This document shows positions 35,301 through 45,201 of a stretch of DNA of 64,000 nt, piece by piece. The first letter of the stretch is position 1; each line of letters starts with the position of its first letter. Source of the stretch: Acidobacteriota bacterium (GTDB lineage: Bacteria > Acidobacteriota > Terriglobia > Acidiferrales > UBA7541); assembly GCA_013289955.1 (NCBI GenBank), contig JABCYZ010000007.1:1-64000 (forward strand). Direction: 5' to 3'. A model generated the notes under the pieces. That model made no database searches, was not told the DNA's origin, and was given only the letters and a program-made list of their open reading frames with translations. Both the position numbers and the translations under genes were made by a program.

Positions 35301-36914
35301 TCACACCGTTCGGGGCAATTCCACAATAAACTCAGCGCCGCGATCCTTCTCGGAGATCACGCTGATTCTGCCGCTATGCGCTTGCACAATTTGATACACG
35401 ATGGAAAGTCCCAGACCTGTTCCGCCTTCGAAGCCGGACTGGAGGGGTTCGAAGATTTTTGCCCGCTGCTTGGCGTCGAGGCCGATTCCGGTATCCCGGA
35501 AAGCAATGCGCAGCCAGAAAGGCAGGAGCTCGATTCCGACGCTCAGCGTGCCGCCGCCTGGCATGGCGCGAAGGGCGTTATCGGAAAGATTCCAGAAAAC
35601 CTGCTTGATCTTGCTGGCGTCCACCCGCGCGCGCAACGCAGCGCCGTTGTAGGTGCGAACGATCCGGTACTTATTCTCGATTTCTGGTTTTTTCTCGAGT
35701 AGGGTCAACGTTTCATCCAGCAAACCGCGGACGTCTGCTTCCTGAAATTCGTAGGTCTTCTCGCGCGAGTAATTCAGAAAATCGGTGATGATGTGGTTCA
35801 AGCGCTCGGATTCCCTGCTGACGATGTTGACCAGGTGCTTTTCGTCATCCTCGAGGGGGACAAGGCGTGCGAGCTCCTTCACTGCCCCGGCCATTGCCGT
35901 CAGCGGCTGGCGGATCTCATGGGCAATCGCGGCGGAGAGCCGGCCGAGCGCGGCCATGCGATCTTTTGTCGCCACTTCCTGTTCCAGCCTGCGAAGCTCG
36001 GTGAGGTCTTGAAAATTGAAAACGTAGCCGCTGCGCGAGGAATTCCGCGTACGCAGGGGCGAAACGGAAATGCCCAAATAGCGCTGCTGGCCGTCCGGTG
36101 TACGGAACTCAATTTCCCGGCGAACCACCGGGCGGTCATTGGGGCCTTTCAAGCCAGGCAGCCAGAAACTACTCTCTACCTCCGGCAGCTTCCGTCCGCG
36201 AAGGTCGACAAAGCGGCTGCCCAGGATCTCTTCTCCCGTGCGATTCAAGAGCACGATCCGGCCTTCCAAGTCCGTCGTCAACAGCCCGCCGCGCATCGAA
36301 TGGATGATGTCTTCGGTAAAATCCTGCAGTTCGAGCAGCTCTTCGCGTTTTTCCTCGAGTTCAATTCCTTTTCGGCGCAGAGATTGCGCAAGAAGACTGG
36401 AGAGATAGGCAACAGCAAGGAATCCGAAAAGATTGCTGAGAAACCAGACGCGCAGTCCCTCCGGTGTCGGTTCAAGAAGAAAGGTGCGGGGGATTTTTCC
36501 CGCAAAGGCAAGGGCAGCCATCCCGCCGAGGATTCCCAGACAAAGTCCGGTCGTGACAAAAGCCACGCGGCGCGAAAACAAAATGCTGGTGACGATGATA
36601 ACCAGCAAGTAGAGGGAGATGAAGTAGCTCTCCTGCAAGCCGGTGGTGTAGACGAGCGCCGAAATTATGATTACGTCGCTGGCAACCTGCAGCACTCCTT
36701 GCCAGGTGGCGCCAGGCAGCCAGCGGACCAACGCGATGTGAAGGGCGCCTACGGAGACCCAAATCAGCAAAAGAGGAAGGAAAGAGCGGTTGACACCAGC
36801 AGGAAGAACATATTGCGGCCAGAGAAGGTCGAGCACCAGGATCAGAAGGATCGTAAGCAGGCGGACACGGGTCAGCCAGCCCAGCCATTCTCTTGTTGTC
36901 GAACTTTGATCCAT
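35301..36914 (-). CDS. pilS: PilS-type sensor histidine kinase
   Basis: 537 residues. About six N-terminal membrane helices (from [15 protein letters not shown] to [20 protein letters not shown]) are followed by a coiled coil, a PAS domain ([21 protein letters not shown]), HisKA with the phospho-His in [17 protein letters not shown], and an ATPase domain ([31 protein letters not shown]). The membrane block replaces a periplasmic sensor, as in PilS, which senses pilin in the membrane in other bacteria. It is cotranscribed with pilR. Confidence 0.92.
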   Translation of the reverse strand: MDQSSTTREWLGWLTRVRLLTILLILVLDLLWPQYVLPAGVNRSFLPLLLIWVSVGALHIALVRWLPGATWQGVLQVASDVIIISALVYTTGLQESYFISLYLLVIIVTSILFSRRVAFVTTGLCLGILGGMAALAFAGKIPRTFLLEPTPEGLRVWFLSNLFGFLAVAYLSSLLAQSLRRKGIELEEKREELLELQDFTEDIIHSMRGGLLTTDLEGRIVLLNRTGEEILGSRFVDLRGRKLPEVESSFWLPGLKGPNDRPVVRREIEFRTPDGQQRYLGISVSPLRTRNSSRSGYVFNFQDLTELRRLEQEVATKDRMAALGRLSAAIAHEIRQPLTAMAGAVKELARLVPLEDDEKHLVNIVSRESERLNHIITDFLNYSREKTYEFQEADVRGLLDETLTLLEKKPEIENKYRIVRTYNGAALRARVDASKIKQVFWNLSDNALRAMPGGGTLSVGIELLPFWLRIAFRDTGIGLDAKQRAKIFEPLQSGFEGGTGLGLSIVYQIVQAHSGRISVISEKDRGAEFIVELPRTV

Positions 36915-37042
36915 GGATTGCCCGCGATCCTGACCCCAGTGTTCCCCCGGGCATGCTCTAGTTTAGACAGAAATGGCGAAGGGCTGGGAGTTCCTTCCCC
37001 GCCCTCCGCCAATTGGATAACGCCCGCAGCGCCAGGCCGCGG

Positions 37043-38257
37043 CTAGTGCATCTGGCTCAACTTGCCGATCAAGGAGAACAGAGGCAAGTACATGGAAATA
37101 ACCACGCCGCCGACGACCACGCCAAGGAAAACGATCATGATCGGTTCCAAAGCGGTGAGGAGGTCTTTCACGGCTGCGTCCACTTCTTCTTCGTAGAAGT
37201 CGGCGATTTTCTGCAACATGGCATCCATGGCGCCGGTCTGTTCGCCGACGCTGATCATCTGGGTGACCATGCCTGGAAAAACCTCCGAGTCCTTCAGGGG
37301 CTCGGTGAGGGATTTGCCTTCTTCAAGGGACTTGCGGACTTGCTGCAAAGCCTTTTCGACGACGGCGTTTCCGGCGGTTCTGGCGGTAATGTCCAAACCT
37401 TCGAGGATAGGCACGCCGCTAGCGATCAGCGTTCCCAAGGTACGGGTGAAGCGCGCGACAGCGATTTTCCGCATAAGGATGCCGATGACGGGCAAGCGCA
37501 AGATGGTGGCGTCAATGGCGTAGCGGCCTTGCGCGGTGCCGTACCAGATCTTTAGCCCAAAAAGCATGGCTCCGAAGGCTACCAGAGCCAGAAGACCGAA
37601 GATGCTGCCGATCATGTTGCTCATGCCGATGACGATCTTGGTCGGCAAGGGCAGGTCGACGCCGAGGCCGGCGAACAGCGTGGCGAAAATCGGCACGACT
37701 TTCCAGAGGAGCAGGATGATAACGCCGCCAGCGACGGTCAAGACGCCGACGGGGTAGACCATGGCGGACTTGACGGCGCGCTGCAATTTGACGTTCTTTT
37801 CGATATAGGAAGAGAGGCGCTGTAAAATGGTGTCGAGAATACCGCCCGTTTCTCCCGCTTCCACCATGTTGACGTAGAGGGAGTCGAAGACCTTCGGATA
37901 CTGGCGCATGGCGGCAGAGAGCGTGGCGCCGCCTTCGACCGAACCGCGCGTTCCGGTCAGCACCTTTTGAAACATCTTGTTTTCCTGCTGGCTGGCGAGA
38001 ATCTCGAGGCACTGCACCAGCGGCAAGCCGGCATCAATCATGACCGAGAACTGACGCGTGAAAATGGCCAGCTCCTTGGCGCTGACGCCGGAGCCGAAGG
38101 TCGGCAAGTTGAATTCCTTGCCTTTCTCGGACATCTTCGTCGGCGTGATCTGCTGGCGCCGAAGCAGGTTCTGGAGCTCCGCCTTGCTGGTCGCGGTGAC
38201 TTCTCCGCTGACGTTTCCGCCGGAACGATTGGTTCCTCGATAAGTAAAGACCGGCAT
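37043..38257 (-). CDS. pilC: Type IV pilus platform protein PilC
   Basis: 404 residues with two T2SSF domains (FTRQFSVMIDAGLPLVQCL and FTRTLGTLIASGVPILEGL), GETGGIL and GEQTGAM signatures, and three membrane helices. It is the inner-membrane core on which PilB and PilT act. There is a strong Shine-Dalgarno (AGGAGG). It follows pilT by 77 bp in the order pilB-pilT-pilC, then pilS-pilR and the pilins. Confidence 0.93.
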   Translation of the reverse strand: MPVFTYRGTNRSGGNVSGEVTATSKAELQNLLRRQQITPTKMSEKGKEFNLPTFGSGVSAKELAIFTRQFSVMIDAGLPLVQCLEILASQQENKMFQKVLTGTRGSVEGGATLSAAMRQYPKVFDSLYVNMVEAGETGGILDTILQRLSSYIEKNVKLQRAVKSAMVYPVGVLTVAGGVIILLLWKVVPIFATLFAGLGVDLPLPTKIVIGMSNMIGSIFGLLALVAFGAMLFGLKIWYGTAQGRYAIDATILRLPVIGILMRKIAVARFTRTLGTLIASGVPILEGLDITARTAGNAVVEKALQQVRKSLEEGKSLTEPLKDSEVFPGMVTQMISVGEQTGAMDAMLQKIADFYEEEVDAAVKDLLTALEPIMIVFLGVVVGGVVISMYLPLFSLIGKLSQMH

Positions 38258-38334
38258 AACTTTTCCTCCTCAATTCTACAAATCCATCGACCAAAATCAA
38301 TACGACCGGGGCCTCTGACGGCCCTGGAAAATCC

Positions 38335-39465
38335 CTAGCGCTTGCTCCCCACCGGCGTCTTTGAACTGTTGGGGCCGCTGCCGCCCGGCGAAGAGACGCC
38401 GCGGTTGATCATGTCCTGCAATTCGTCGGCGTTCGACGAGCGGGAGAGCGCCAGATCCAGCGTGATGAGCTTGTTGAAATAAGCGTTCGCAAGGCCTTGG
38501 TTGAACGTCTGCATGCCGGTTTGTCCAGTGCCTGTCTGCATCGCGGAATAGATCTGGTGAATCTTGTCTTCGCGAACGAGGTTACGGATAGCCGGCGTGG
38601 GTATGAGAACTTCCATGATCATCACGCGGCCGCGGTTGTCGGCGCGCGGGAGAAGAGCTTGGCAAAGGATGCCTTCCATCACCATGGAAAGCTGGGCGCG
38701 AATCTGCGGCTGCTGGTGCGACGGGAACACGTCAATAATACGGTTGATGGTAGAAGCCGCAGAATTGGTGTGCAGCGTGGCAAAGGTCAAGTGGCCGGTT
38801 TCGGCGATGCGCAAGGCCGATTCGATCGTTTCGAGATCGCGCATTTCTCCGATGAGAACCACATCGGGATCTTCGCGGAGGGCGGCGCGCAGCGAATTGG
38901 CAAAGGAGTGGGTATCGGCGTGGACTTCGCGCTGGTTCACCAGGCACTTCTTGTGATTATGGAGGAACTCGATGGGGTCCTCGATGGTGATCATGTGCTC
39001 TTCGCGCTCGGCGTTAATCTTGTCGAGCATGGCGGCGAGCGTTGTCGATTTGCCGGAACCCGTCGGACCGGTGACAAGGACGAGACCACGCGGCTTGTCG
39101 CACAGGCCTCTGACCACGGTAGGCAATCCCAGGGCATCGAAGTTCTTGATTTCCCAAGGGATGGTACGAAAAACGGCGGCTACCGCCCCGCGCTGATTGA
39201 ATACGTTGCCGCGGAAACGGGCGAGATTCTTCAGGCCGAAGGAAAAGTCCAGCTCGAGGTTTTCTTCGAAACGATGCTTCTGTGCGTCGGTCAGAACGCT
39301 ATAGGCGAGCGATTTGGTATCGGCGGCGGTCAGCGGCGGCATATCGAGAGCCCGCAGGTGCCCGTGAACGCGGACCCGAGGTGCGCTGTTCGTTGTGATA
39401 TGGAGGTCGCTGCCTCCCATTTCGATCATCTTTTTGAGCAACTCGCTCAGGGTAATCCCGGCCAT
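38335..39465 (-). CDS. pilT: Pilus retraction ATPase PilT
   Basis: 376 residues. The N-terminal PAS-like part (GGSDLHITTNSAPRVRVHG) is followed by the RecA-like ATPase: Walker A GPTGSGKSTT, Asp box ITIEDPIEF, Walker B GEMRDLETIESAL and the His box HLTFATLHTNSA. The PilT-specific AIRNLVREDKIHQIY follows. It lacks the tetracysteine element, as expected for the retraction motor. The C-terminal 25 residues are Gly/Ser/Pro-rich. It is 15 bp downstream of pilB. It powers pilus retraction for twitching and DNA uptake. Confidence 0.95.
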   Translation of the reverse strand: MAGITLSELLKKMIEMGGSDLHITTNSAPRVRVHGHLRALDMPPLTAADTKSLAYSVLTDAQKHRFEENLELDFSFGLKNLARFRGNVFNQRGAVAAVFRTIPWEIKNFDALGLPTVVRGLCDKPRGLVLVTGPTGSGKSTTLAAMLDKINAEREEHMITIEDPIEFLHNHKKCLVNQREVHADTHSFANSLRAALREDPDVVLIGEMRDLETIESALRIAETGHLTFATLHTNSAASTINRIIDVFPSHQQPQIRAQLSMVMEGILCQALLPRADNRGRVMIMEVLIPTPAIRNLVREDKIHQIYSAMQTGTGQTGMQTFNQGLANAYFNKLITLDLALSRSSNADELQDMINRGVSSPGGSGPNSSKTPVGSKR

Positions 39466-39480
39466 CTCTTCACCTTTTTC

Positions 39481-41199
39481 CTATAACACCGTTTCGCGCA
39501 AAACTTCTTCCATGGTTGTCTGTCCCAATGCGCACTTAACCAGCCCGCTTCGGCGCAGCGTGATCATGCCCTGCTCAATCGCCTTCTTTTTCAGTTCCAG
39601 GGCGGACGCGCCGACGAGGATCAATTCGCGCAGCTCGTCGTTGATTTCCATGACTTCGTACAAACCGGTGCGGCCCTTGTAGCCGCCCTTGTTGCAGGTG
39701 TTGCAGCCCTTGCCGTGATAGATTTTAGTCGTCTTCACTTCTTCAGGAGAATACCCTGCGTCGATCAAAGCCTGTTCGGGCAGTTCCAATTCCTCTTTGC
39801 AGTTCGAACAGATGCGGCGCACCAGGCGCTGCGCGCAAATCAGATTGACGGAAGTCGCCACCAGGAACGGCTCAATACCCATGTTCATCAATCGGCTGAT
39901 GGTGGAGGGCGCGTCGTTGGTGTGCAGCGTGGATAGCACCAAGTGGCCGGTGAGCGCGGCTTTGACCGCGATTTCAGCCGTTTCAAAGTCGCGGATTTCG
40001 CCGACCAGAATAATGTTGGGGTCTTGGCGGAGGAAAGCGCGCAGGGCGGCCGCGAAGTTCAGGCCGATCTGTTCTTTCATCTGCACCTGGTTGATGCCGG
40101 CCAACTGGAATTCGACGGGATCTTCCGCCGTCATGATGTTGGTGTCGACCGTGTTGAGCCGCGCGACCGAGGAATAGAGCGTGTTGGTTTTGCCCGAACC
40201 GGTCGGCCCGGTGACCAGCACCATGCCGTAGGGCTTCAAAATGTTGCGCTCGAATTTCTTGAGCGACTCGATCTCGAAACCTAGCTTGGTCATGTCCAGG
40301 CGGAGGTTTTCTTTGTCGAGGAGCCGGAGAACGATCTTTTCGCCGTAGAGAGTCGGGACCGTCGAGACGCGGAAATCGAGTTCCTTCTTCTTGCCGTCGG
40401 CCTTGTACTTGATCATGATGCGGCCGTCTTGCGGCAGGCGCTTCTCGGCGATGTCCAGCTTGGCCATGATCTTCAGACGGCTGGTGATGGCGTCTTTCAA
40501 GCGGAGCGGCGGAGTCATGACGGTTTGGAGCTGGCCGTCAACACGGAACCGCACGCGCATTTCGAGCTCGTATGGCTCGATGTGAATATCGCTGGCGCCT
40601 CGCTTCACCGAGTCCGTCAAGATCAGATTGACGAGCTTGATGATGGGCGCCTCTTCGGCGGCCTTCTCGAGCGTCGCGGTGTCCAGCTCGGCTTCTTCGG
40701 CGGCCAGCTCGAGTTCCTGGTCTTCGTCGACCAGGTCCTTCATCATCTTGCTGAGCTCTTCGGTGTTCTGTTCGGTCCCGCCATAGAATCGCGAGATGGC
40801 TTCCCCAATGGCCGATTCCGAGGCCACGACCGGTTCCACGTTGAACCCGGTCATGAACTTGATGTCGTCCATCGCGAAAACGTTGGTGGGATCGGTCATC
40901 GCAATGGTGAGGACCGAGCCTACACGCGAGAGCGGAATCACCTGGTATCGCAGCGCGGTGTCCTGCGGGATAAGCTTGATAACGTTGGGATCGATTTCGT
41001 AATACTTCAGGTTGATCGAGGGAACACCGTACTGTCGTGAGAGCACACCGGTGATGTCATCATCGGTGATAAAGCCCATCTTGGTCAGGCAGCTCCCAAG
41101 CTTGCCACCATTGGCGCGCTGAAATTCGAGCGCCTTCTGGAGCTGGTCCTGAGTAATCAGGCTTTCTTTAATAAGTATCTCGCCCAAACGGACGGACAT
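39481..41199 (-). CDS. pilB: Pilus extension ATPase PilB
   Basis: About 572 residues. The N-terminal MshEN domain (LGEILIKESLITQDQLQKAL) is the type known to bind cyclic di-GMP in some relatives. The ATPase core has GPTGSGKTNTLY, MTAEDPVEF, GEIRDFETAEIA and HLVLSTLHTND, and the tetracysteine element (CSNCKEE, then CNTCNKGGYKGR) is intact. ATG 41199 has AGGGAG at the right distance; the 13-residue extension to 41238 is not used. It is first in the pilB-pilT-pilC unit and divergent from ntrY. Confidence 0.94.
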   Translation of the reverse strand: MSVRLGEILIKESLITQDQLQKALEFQRANGGKLGSCLTKMGFITDDDITGVLSRQYGVPSINLKYYEIDPNVIKLIPQDTALRYQVIPLSRVGSVLTIAMTDPTNVFAMDDIKFMTGFNVEPVVASESAIGEAISRFYGGTEQNTEELSKMMKDLVDEDQELELAAEEAELDTATLEKAAEEAPIIKLVNLILTDSVKRGASDIHIEPYELEMRVRFRVDGQLQTVMTPPLRLKDAITSRLKIMAKLDIAEKRLPQDGRIMIKYKADGKKKELDFRVSTVPTLYGEKIVLRLLDKENLRLDMTKLGFEIESLKKFERNILKPYGMVLVTGPTGSGKTNTLYSSVARLNTVDTNIMTAEDPVEFQLAGINQVQMKEQIGLNFAAALRAFLRQDPNIILVGEIRDFETAEIAVKAALTGHLVLSTLHTNDAPSTISRLMNMGIEPFLVATSVNLICAQRLVRRICSNCKEELELPEQALIDAGYSPEEVKTTKIYHGKGCNTCNKGGYKGRTGLYEVMEINDELRELILVGASALELKKKAIEQGMITLRRSGLVKCALGQTTMEEVLRETVL

Positions 41200-41599
41200 C
41201 CGCAGCACTCCCTGCCGGTTTGCACCCAGAGTCAACATAGCAAACGCGGACGGCGAAGGTGTGCGGAAATTAGAAGGTAGTTCTGAAATGGCTAATACCT
41301 GTCCACACGGTCAGGTTCTTCGAACGAGGGACAGGTGCCGTTCTTGACTTGCTTGTGTGCGGTGGCTATCGTGCGAGAGAGAGGTTTTTGTATCCAATTG
41401 TGCGAGGACTAATTCTTTCCGGGAGAAAACCTGGCGGCAAATGTCCGCGAATACCGGGGAACTCGGATTTAGAAACGGCCTTGCGCGGGGCAGCGGTTGC
41501 GATTTTATTTTCAGCCTGCTCGTCGAGGGGCAGGGGGTCAGATGCCCTGGCGGCGACTCCTTGGACGGCTTTCTTTCCTGAAATGATGGTGGTCAAAGC
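41200..41599. other. Divergent pilB-ntrY intergenic region
   Basis: 400 bases without a gene; the minus-strand frame that enters it from ntrY is a shadow. An 8-bp inverted repeat ACCTGTCC (41297-41304) / GGACAGGT (41329-41336) and a sigma-70-like promoter toward ntrY are present. No other structure is recognised. Confidence 0.5.
41344..41372 (+). promoter_or_regulatory. Candidate sigma-70 promoter for ntrYX
   Basis: TTGACT (41344-41349), a 17-base spacer, then TATCGT (41367-41372). The -35 box is one mismatch from consensus and the -10 box is two. It would give a leader of about 220 bases to ATG 41600. Support comes only from the motif and position. Confidence 0.35.
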
Positions 41600-43840
41600 A
41601 TGAGTCGTCTCGATTCCAAACAGCGCTGGAGCGTGCTGATCGGCGGGATTCTGGTCACGCTGCTGCTTGCAGCTGTCTTTACGTTTGGCTCGCTCGAGGT
41701 CCCGTTCGAACCGAAGAGCTGGCGTACGTTGATGCCCTTGTACGCCGTTTCGAGTTTCATTACGGCGGCTCTTTTGGTCTTTGGCCTCATTCTGGTCCGC
41801 ACCGTTCTCCGCTTGTGGGCGGAGACCAGCCGCGAGCAGCTGGGCGCACGTTTCAAAACGAAAATGGTCGTGGGAGCCATGGCCATTTCCCTGCTGCCGA
41901 TCATTTTCATGTTCATCGTGAGCTATTCGCTGATCAACCGCACTCTCTTGCGATGGTTCCCGCGGCCTCTGGAAATTGCTTCCGAGAAAACACAGGAGCT
42001 CATGAACGATTTCGGGCGCGCGCAGTTGCCGCGCTTGCGCCGGATGGCGGTGGAGGTTCAGGAGGACTCTTCTCCGACAATCGAAGACAAGCTGCAACAC
42101 GCCTTTACAAGAGGCGCAGACGCCGTGTGGATATTGGACAAGGAGGGCAACGCCACTCGCGGCGGAGTGGTCTGCGAAGACCAGTCCGAAGAACGGCGGA
42201 CACCGATCTGTGCCGAAATGGGGGTGTTGGGGAAACCCGTGCGGACTATGCCGAGCGGCGTCGAAGTTTGGGCTGCCGGCGGCAAAGACTATTTTGCCGT
42301 GCGCGTTCCGACTGTACAGGATGACCGCACTGTCGGATATGCCGTCGCAGCGTACCGCACAACGCCGAATTTTCTGACGCGCTTCACTGAAATTCAGGCT
42401 CAGACCCAAGAATACAACCAGGAGAAACAGGATCTCCGGGCGCTCAAGCGCCAGATGTTGCTCATCCTTCTGCTGTTCACCGTGCTGCTGTTTTCCGCGG
42501 TCATGTGGGTGGCTCTTTTCCTCGCAAAACAGGTCACCATCCCGATTCAAGCGCTCGCCGAAGGCACGCGCGAAATCTCCTCCGGAAATTTCGATTATCA
42601 GGTTCCTGAGCAGGCGCAGGACGAGCTCGGCGTTCTTGTACGATCTTTCAACACCATGACGACGCAGTTGCGGGACAACCGCTCGCAAATCGATCAGTTC
42701 ACGCGAAATTTGCAACTGGCGGTTCAGGAGCTCGAGCGGCGCAGGCAACTGATGGAAACGGTTTTGGAGAACATTCCGACCGGAGTCATTTCACTCGACG
42801 CCAACGGGGCCATACTTCGCGCCAATACCGCCGTGACGCGGATGTTCGGCGGCGACGCACGGAACGCCCAGTCCCTTGACGAACTTCTCGGTCCCGAGGC
42901 CTCCCGCGTGCTGCAGCTTTTGATGCGACGTTCGCTGCGCATGGGCGTCGTATCGCGCGAAATCGAAACCGTCGTCGCCGGCCGTGTCCTGCACCTGGCC
43001 GTAACGGCGAGTTCTCTAGGACCGCGCCGCGCCAACTCCGGTTACGTCCTGGTTCTGGATGACCTTACGGAAATGCTGCGCGCGCAGAAGTCGGCCGCTT
43101 GGCAGGAAGTCGCGCGGCGAATCGCCCACGAAATCAAGAATCCACTGACGCCGATTCAGCTTTCTTCGCAGCGGTTGTCTCGCTTCCTCGAGCGCCGCGA
43201 GGCCGCTGAACCCAAGGCTCCGCGCGACATCGAGCTGACGAAACTCGTGCACGAGTGTTCGCGCTTGATCGAGCGCGAAGTCGCGACGCTGGCCGCCCTG
43301 GTCAACGAATTCTCTCAATTCGTCCGCTTCCCCACCGCCAAGCTCACGGCTACAAACGCCAACACGATTGTCCACGAAGCGGTCGAGGTTTTTTCCGGAC
43401 GTCTCGATGGCATCACGCTCAGAACCACACTCGGGGACAACCTGCCGGCGGTACGCGCCGATGGCGGGCTGCTTCGCAGCGTCGTAGTCAACCTGATTGA
43501 CAACGCCGCGGAAGCACTCGAAAACTCCACTTTTCGGGAAATCCTCATTTCCACTTGCGCTCATCCCGACGCGGAAACGGTCGAGATTTGCGTCTCCGAC
43601 ACCGGCCACGGCATCTCTCCGCAAGATAAGGACAAACTTTTCCTCCCGCACTTCTCGACGAAAAATCGCGGAACGGGCCTCGGCCTGGCTATCGCGGCTC
43701 GCATCGTCGCCGAGCACGGCGGCAGCATTCACGTGGAAGACAACCAGCCGGTGGGCTCGCGTTTCCTCGTGGAACTTCCGGCCGCCGAACTCACCCCGGC
43801 AGGCGTCACGGATCACAACGGGACGGAAGTCTCTCGATGA
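41600..43840 (+). CDS. ntrY: NtrY-like sensor histidine kinase
   Basis: 746 residues. Two N-terminal helices and a third (VVGAMAISLLPIIFMFIVSYS) precede an extracytoplasmic sensor region of about 160 residues, then another helix (MLLILLLFTVLLFSAVMWV), a HAMP domain, a PAS domain (VLENIPTGVISLDANGAIL), HisKA (RRIAHEIKNPLTPIQLSSQR) and the ATPase domain (NLIDNAAEAL, DTGHGISPQDKDKLF, GTGLGLAIAARIV). This is the NtrY architecture. It overlaps ntrX by four bases. Signal unknown; in other phyla NtrYX affects nitrogen metabolism, envelope and respiration. Confidence 0.92.
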   Translation: MSRLDSKQRWSVLIGGILVTLLLAAVFTFGSLEVPFEPKSWRTLMPLYAVSSFITAALLVFGLILVRTVLRLWAETSREQLGARFKTKMVVGAMAISLLPIIFMFIVSYSLINRTLLRWFPRPLEIASEKTQELMNDFGRAQLPRLRRMAVEVQEDSSPTIEDKLQHAFTRGADAVWILDKEGNATRGGVVCEDQSEERRTPICAEMGVLGKPVRTMPSGVEVWAAGGKDYFAVRVPTVQDDRTVGYAVAAYRTTPNFLTRFTEIQAQTQEYNQEKQDLRALKRQMLLILLLFTVLLFSAVMWVALFLAKQVTIPIQALAEGTREISSGNFDYQVPEQAQDELGVLVRSFNTMTTQLRDNRSQIDQFTRNLQLAVQELERRRQLMETVLENIPTGVISLDANGAILRANTAVTRMFGGDARNAQSLDELLGPEASRVLQLLMRRSLRMGVVSREIETVVAGRVLHLAVTASSLGPRRANSGYVLVLDDLTEMLRAQKSAAWQEVARRIAHEIKNPLTPIQLSSQRLSRFLERREAAEPKAPRDIELTKLVHECSRLIEREVATLAALVNEFSQFVRFPTAKLTATNANTIVHEAVEVFSGRLDGITLRTTLGDNLPAVRADGGLLRSVVVNLIDNAAEALENSTFREILISTCAHPDAETVEICVSDTGHGISPQDKDKLFLPHFSTKNRGTGLGLAIAARIVAEHGGSIHVEDNQPVGSRFLVELPAAELTPAGVTDHNGTEVSR

Positions 43841-45195
43841 CTTCCAAGCCGCATCTGCTGGTGGTCGACGACGAAGCCGGCATTCGCGAATCGCTTTCCT
43901 CGATCCTCAAGGATGAGGGCTACCACGTCGAAGCGGTGGCCTCCGCCGAAGAAGCGCTTCAGCGCGCCTCTTCGGGCGATCTGGAAGTCATTCTCCTGGA
44001 TGTGTGGTTGCCGGGACTGGACGGCCTGGAAGCTCTCAGCCGGCTTCAGGCTATCCCGCGTGCGCCAGCGGTCATCATGATTTCCGGGCACGGAACCATC
44101 GAGACCGCCGTGCGCGCCACAAAATTAGGCGCCTTCGATTTCATCGAGAAGCCTCTCTCTCTCGAGAAAATCATTGTGCTCGTCCGCAACGCCGTGCAGC
44201 AGCGAAGGCTCCAGGAAGAAAATCAGCTGCTTCGCAGCGAACTTGGGCATCGCTACCAGGTCATCGGGGACAGCGTGCCCATGAAAGCCCTGCGTCAGCA
44301 GATCGCCGTAACCGCTCCCACCAACGGCCGCGTTCTCATCTACGGCGAAAGCGGCACCGGCAAAGAACTCGTCGCCCATGCCCTTCATGCTGCCAGCCTT
44401 CGCAGCAAAGGGCCTTTTGTGGAAGTGAACTGTGCGGCCATTCCCGAGGAACTGATCGAGTCCGAGATTTTTGGGCACATCAAGGGGAGCTTTACCGGCG
44501 CCACCGAGGACAAGGTCGGCAAGTTTCAAAAAGCGGACGGCGGCACGTTGTTTCTGGATGAAATCGGCGACATGAGCCTGCGGACGCAGTCTAAAGTGCT
44601 GCGCGTCCTCGAAGAGCAGCGATTTGAGCCCGTGGGTTCCAGCCAGACGATGACTGTCGACGCGCGCGTGATCGCCGCCACAAACAAAAATCTTGAGCAG
44701 GAGATCACTCGCGGCGCGTTTCGTCAGGATCTTTTCTACCGGCTAAATGTAATCCCCTTCTTCGTGCCGCCGCTGCGCGAGCGCCAGGAGGACATCCCCA
44801 CGCTGGCGCGCTACTTTTTGGATGAGTTCAGCGCAGGCTACGGCAAGAAGACGCGCGAACTGAGCGCGCCTGCCATGGAAATCCTGGTGCGCTATCCATG
44901 GCCCGGAAATGTGCGCGAACTGCGAAATCTCGTGGAACGGCTGGTCATCGTTTGCCCGCAGGCTCGCATCGAGCCGCATCATCTGCCTCCCGAGCTTTTC
45001 CGGGGGGCGGCCCAGAGTCCCGAGCATCCTTACTCGACACTGCACGAAGCGCGAAGCGCCTATGAACGCGAATTCATTTTGCGAAAATTGCAGGAGCATC
45101 GCTGGAACATGACCCAGACTGCGTCCGCGCTCGGCCTGGAACGCAGCCACTTGTACCGCAAGATGAAATCACTGGGGATTGCCGCACCGGACTAG
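43837..45195 (+). CDS. ntrX: NtrX-like response regulator
   Basis: 452 residues: receiver (VVDDEAG, phospho-Asp in ILLDVWLPGLDG, Lys in FIEKP), AAA+ domain (GESGTGKELVAHALH, GGTLFLDEIGD) and a Fis-type DNA-binding domain (WNMTQTASALGLERSHLYRK). The sigma-54-contacting loop reads GSFTGA instead of GAFTGA, which may reduce or alter sigma-54 activation. Translationally coupled to ntrY (ATGA). It ends 6 bp from the convergent era stop. Confidence 0.93.
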   Translation: MTSKPHLLVVDDEAGIRESLSSILKDEGYHVEAVASAEEALQRASSGDLEVILLDVWLPGLDGLEALSRLQAIPRAPAVIMISGHGTIETAVRATKLGAFDFIEKPLSLEKIIVLVRNAVQQRRLQEENQLLRSELGHRYQVIGDSVPMKALRQQIAVTAPTNGRVLIYGESGTGKELVAHALHAASLRSKGPFVEVNCAAIPEELIESEIFGHIKGSFTGATEDKVGKFQKADGGTLFLDEIGDMSLRTQSKVLRVLEEQRFEPVGSSQTMTVDARVIAATNKNLEQEITRGAFRQDLFYRLNVIPFFVPPLRERQEDIPTLARYFLDEFSAGYGKKTRELSAPAMEILVRYPWPGNVRELRNLVERLVIVCPQARIEPHHLPPELFRGAAQSPEHPYSTLHEARSAYEREFILRKLQEHRWNMTQTASALGLERSHLYRKMKSLGIAAPD

Positions 45196-45201
45196 AAGCT
45201 T

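Noticed and set aside
35793..37046. A 417-codon plus-strand frame opposite pilS
   Set aside because: Antisense to a complete kinase gene, Gln/Arg/Lys-biased and without domain signature.
41366..42748. A 460-codon minus-strand open frame opposite ntrY
   Set aside because: It lies antisense to a well-supported histidine kinase gene, has Arg/His/Gln-biased composition and no domain; a GC-driven shadow frame.
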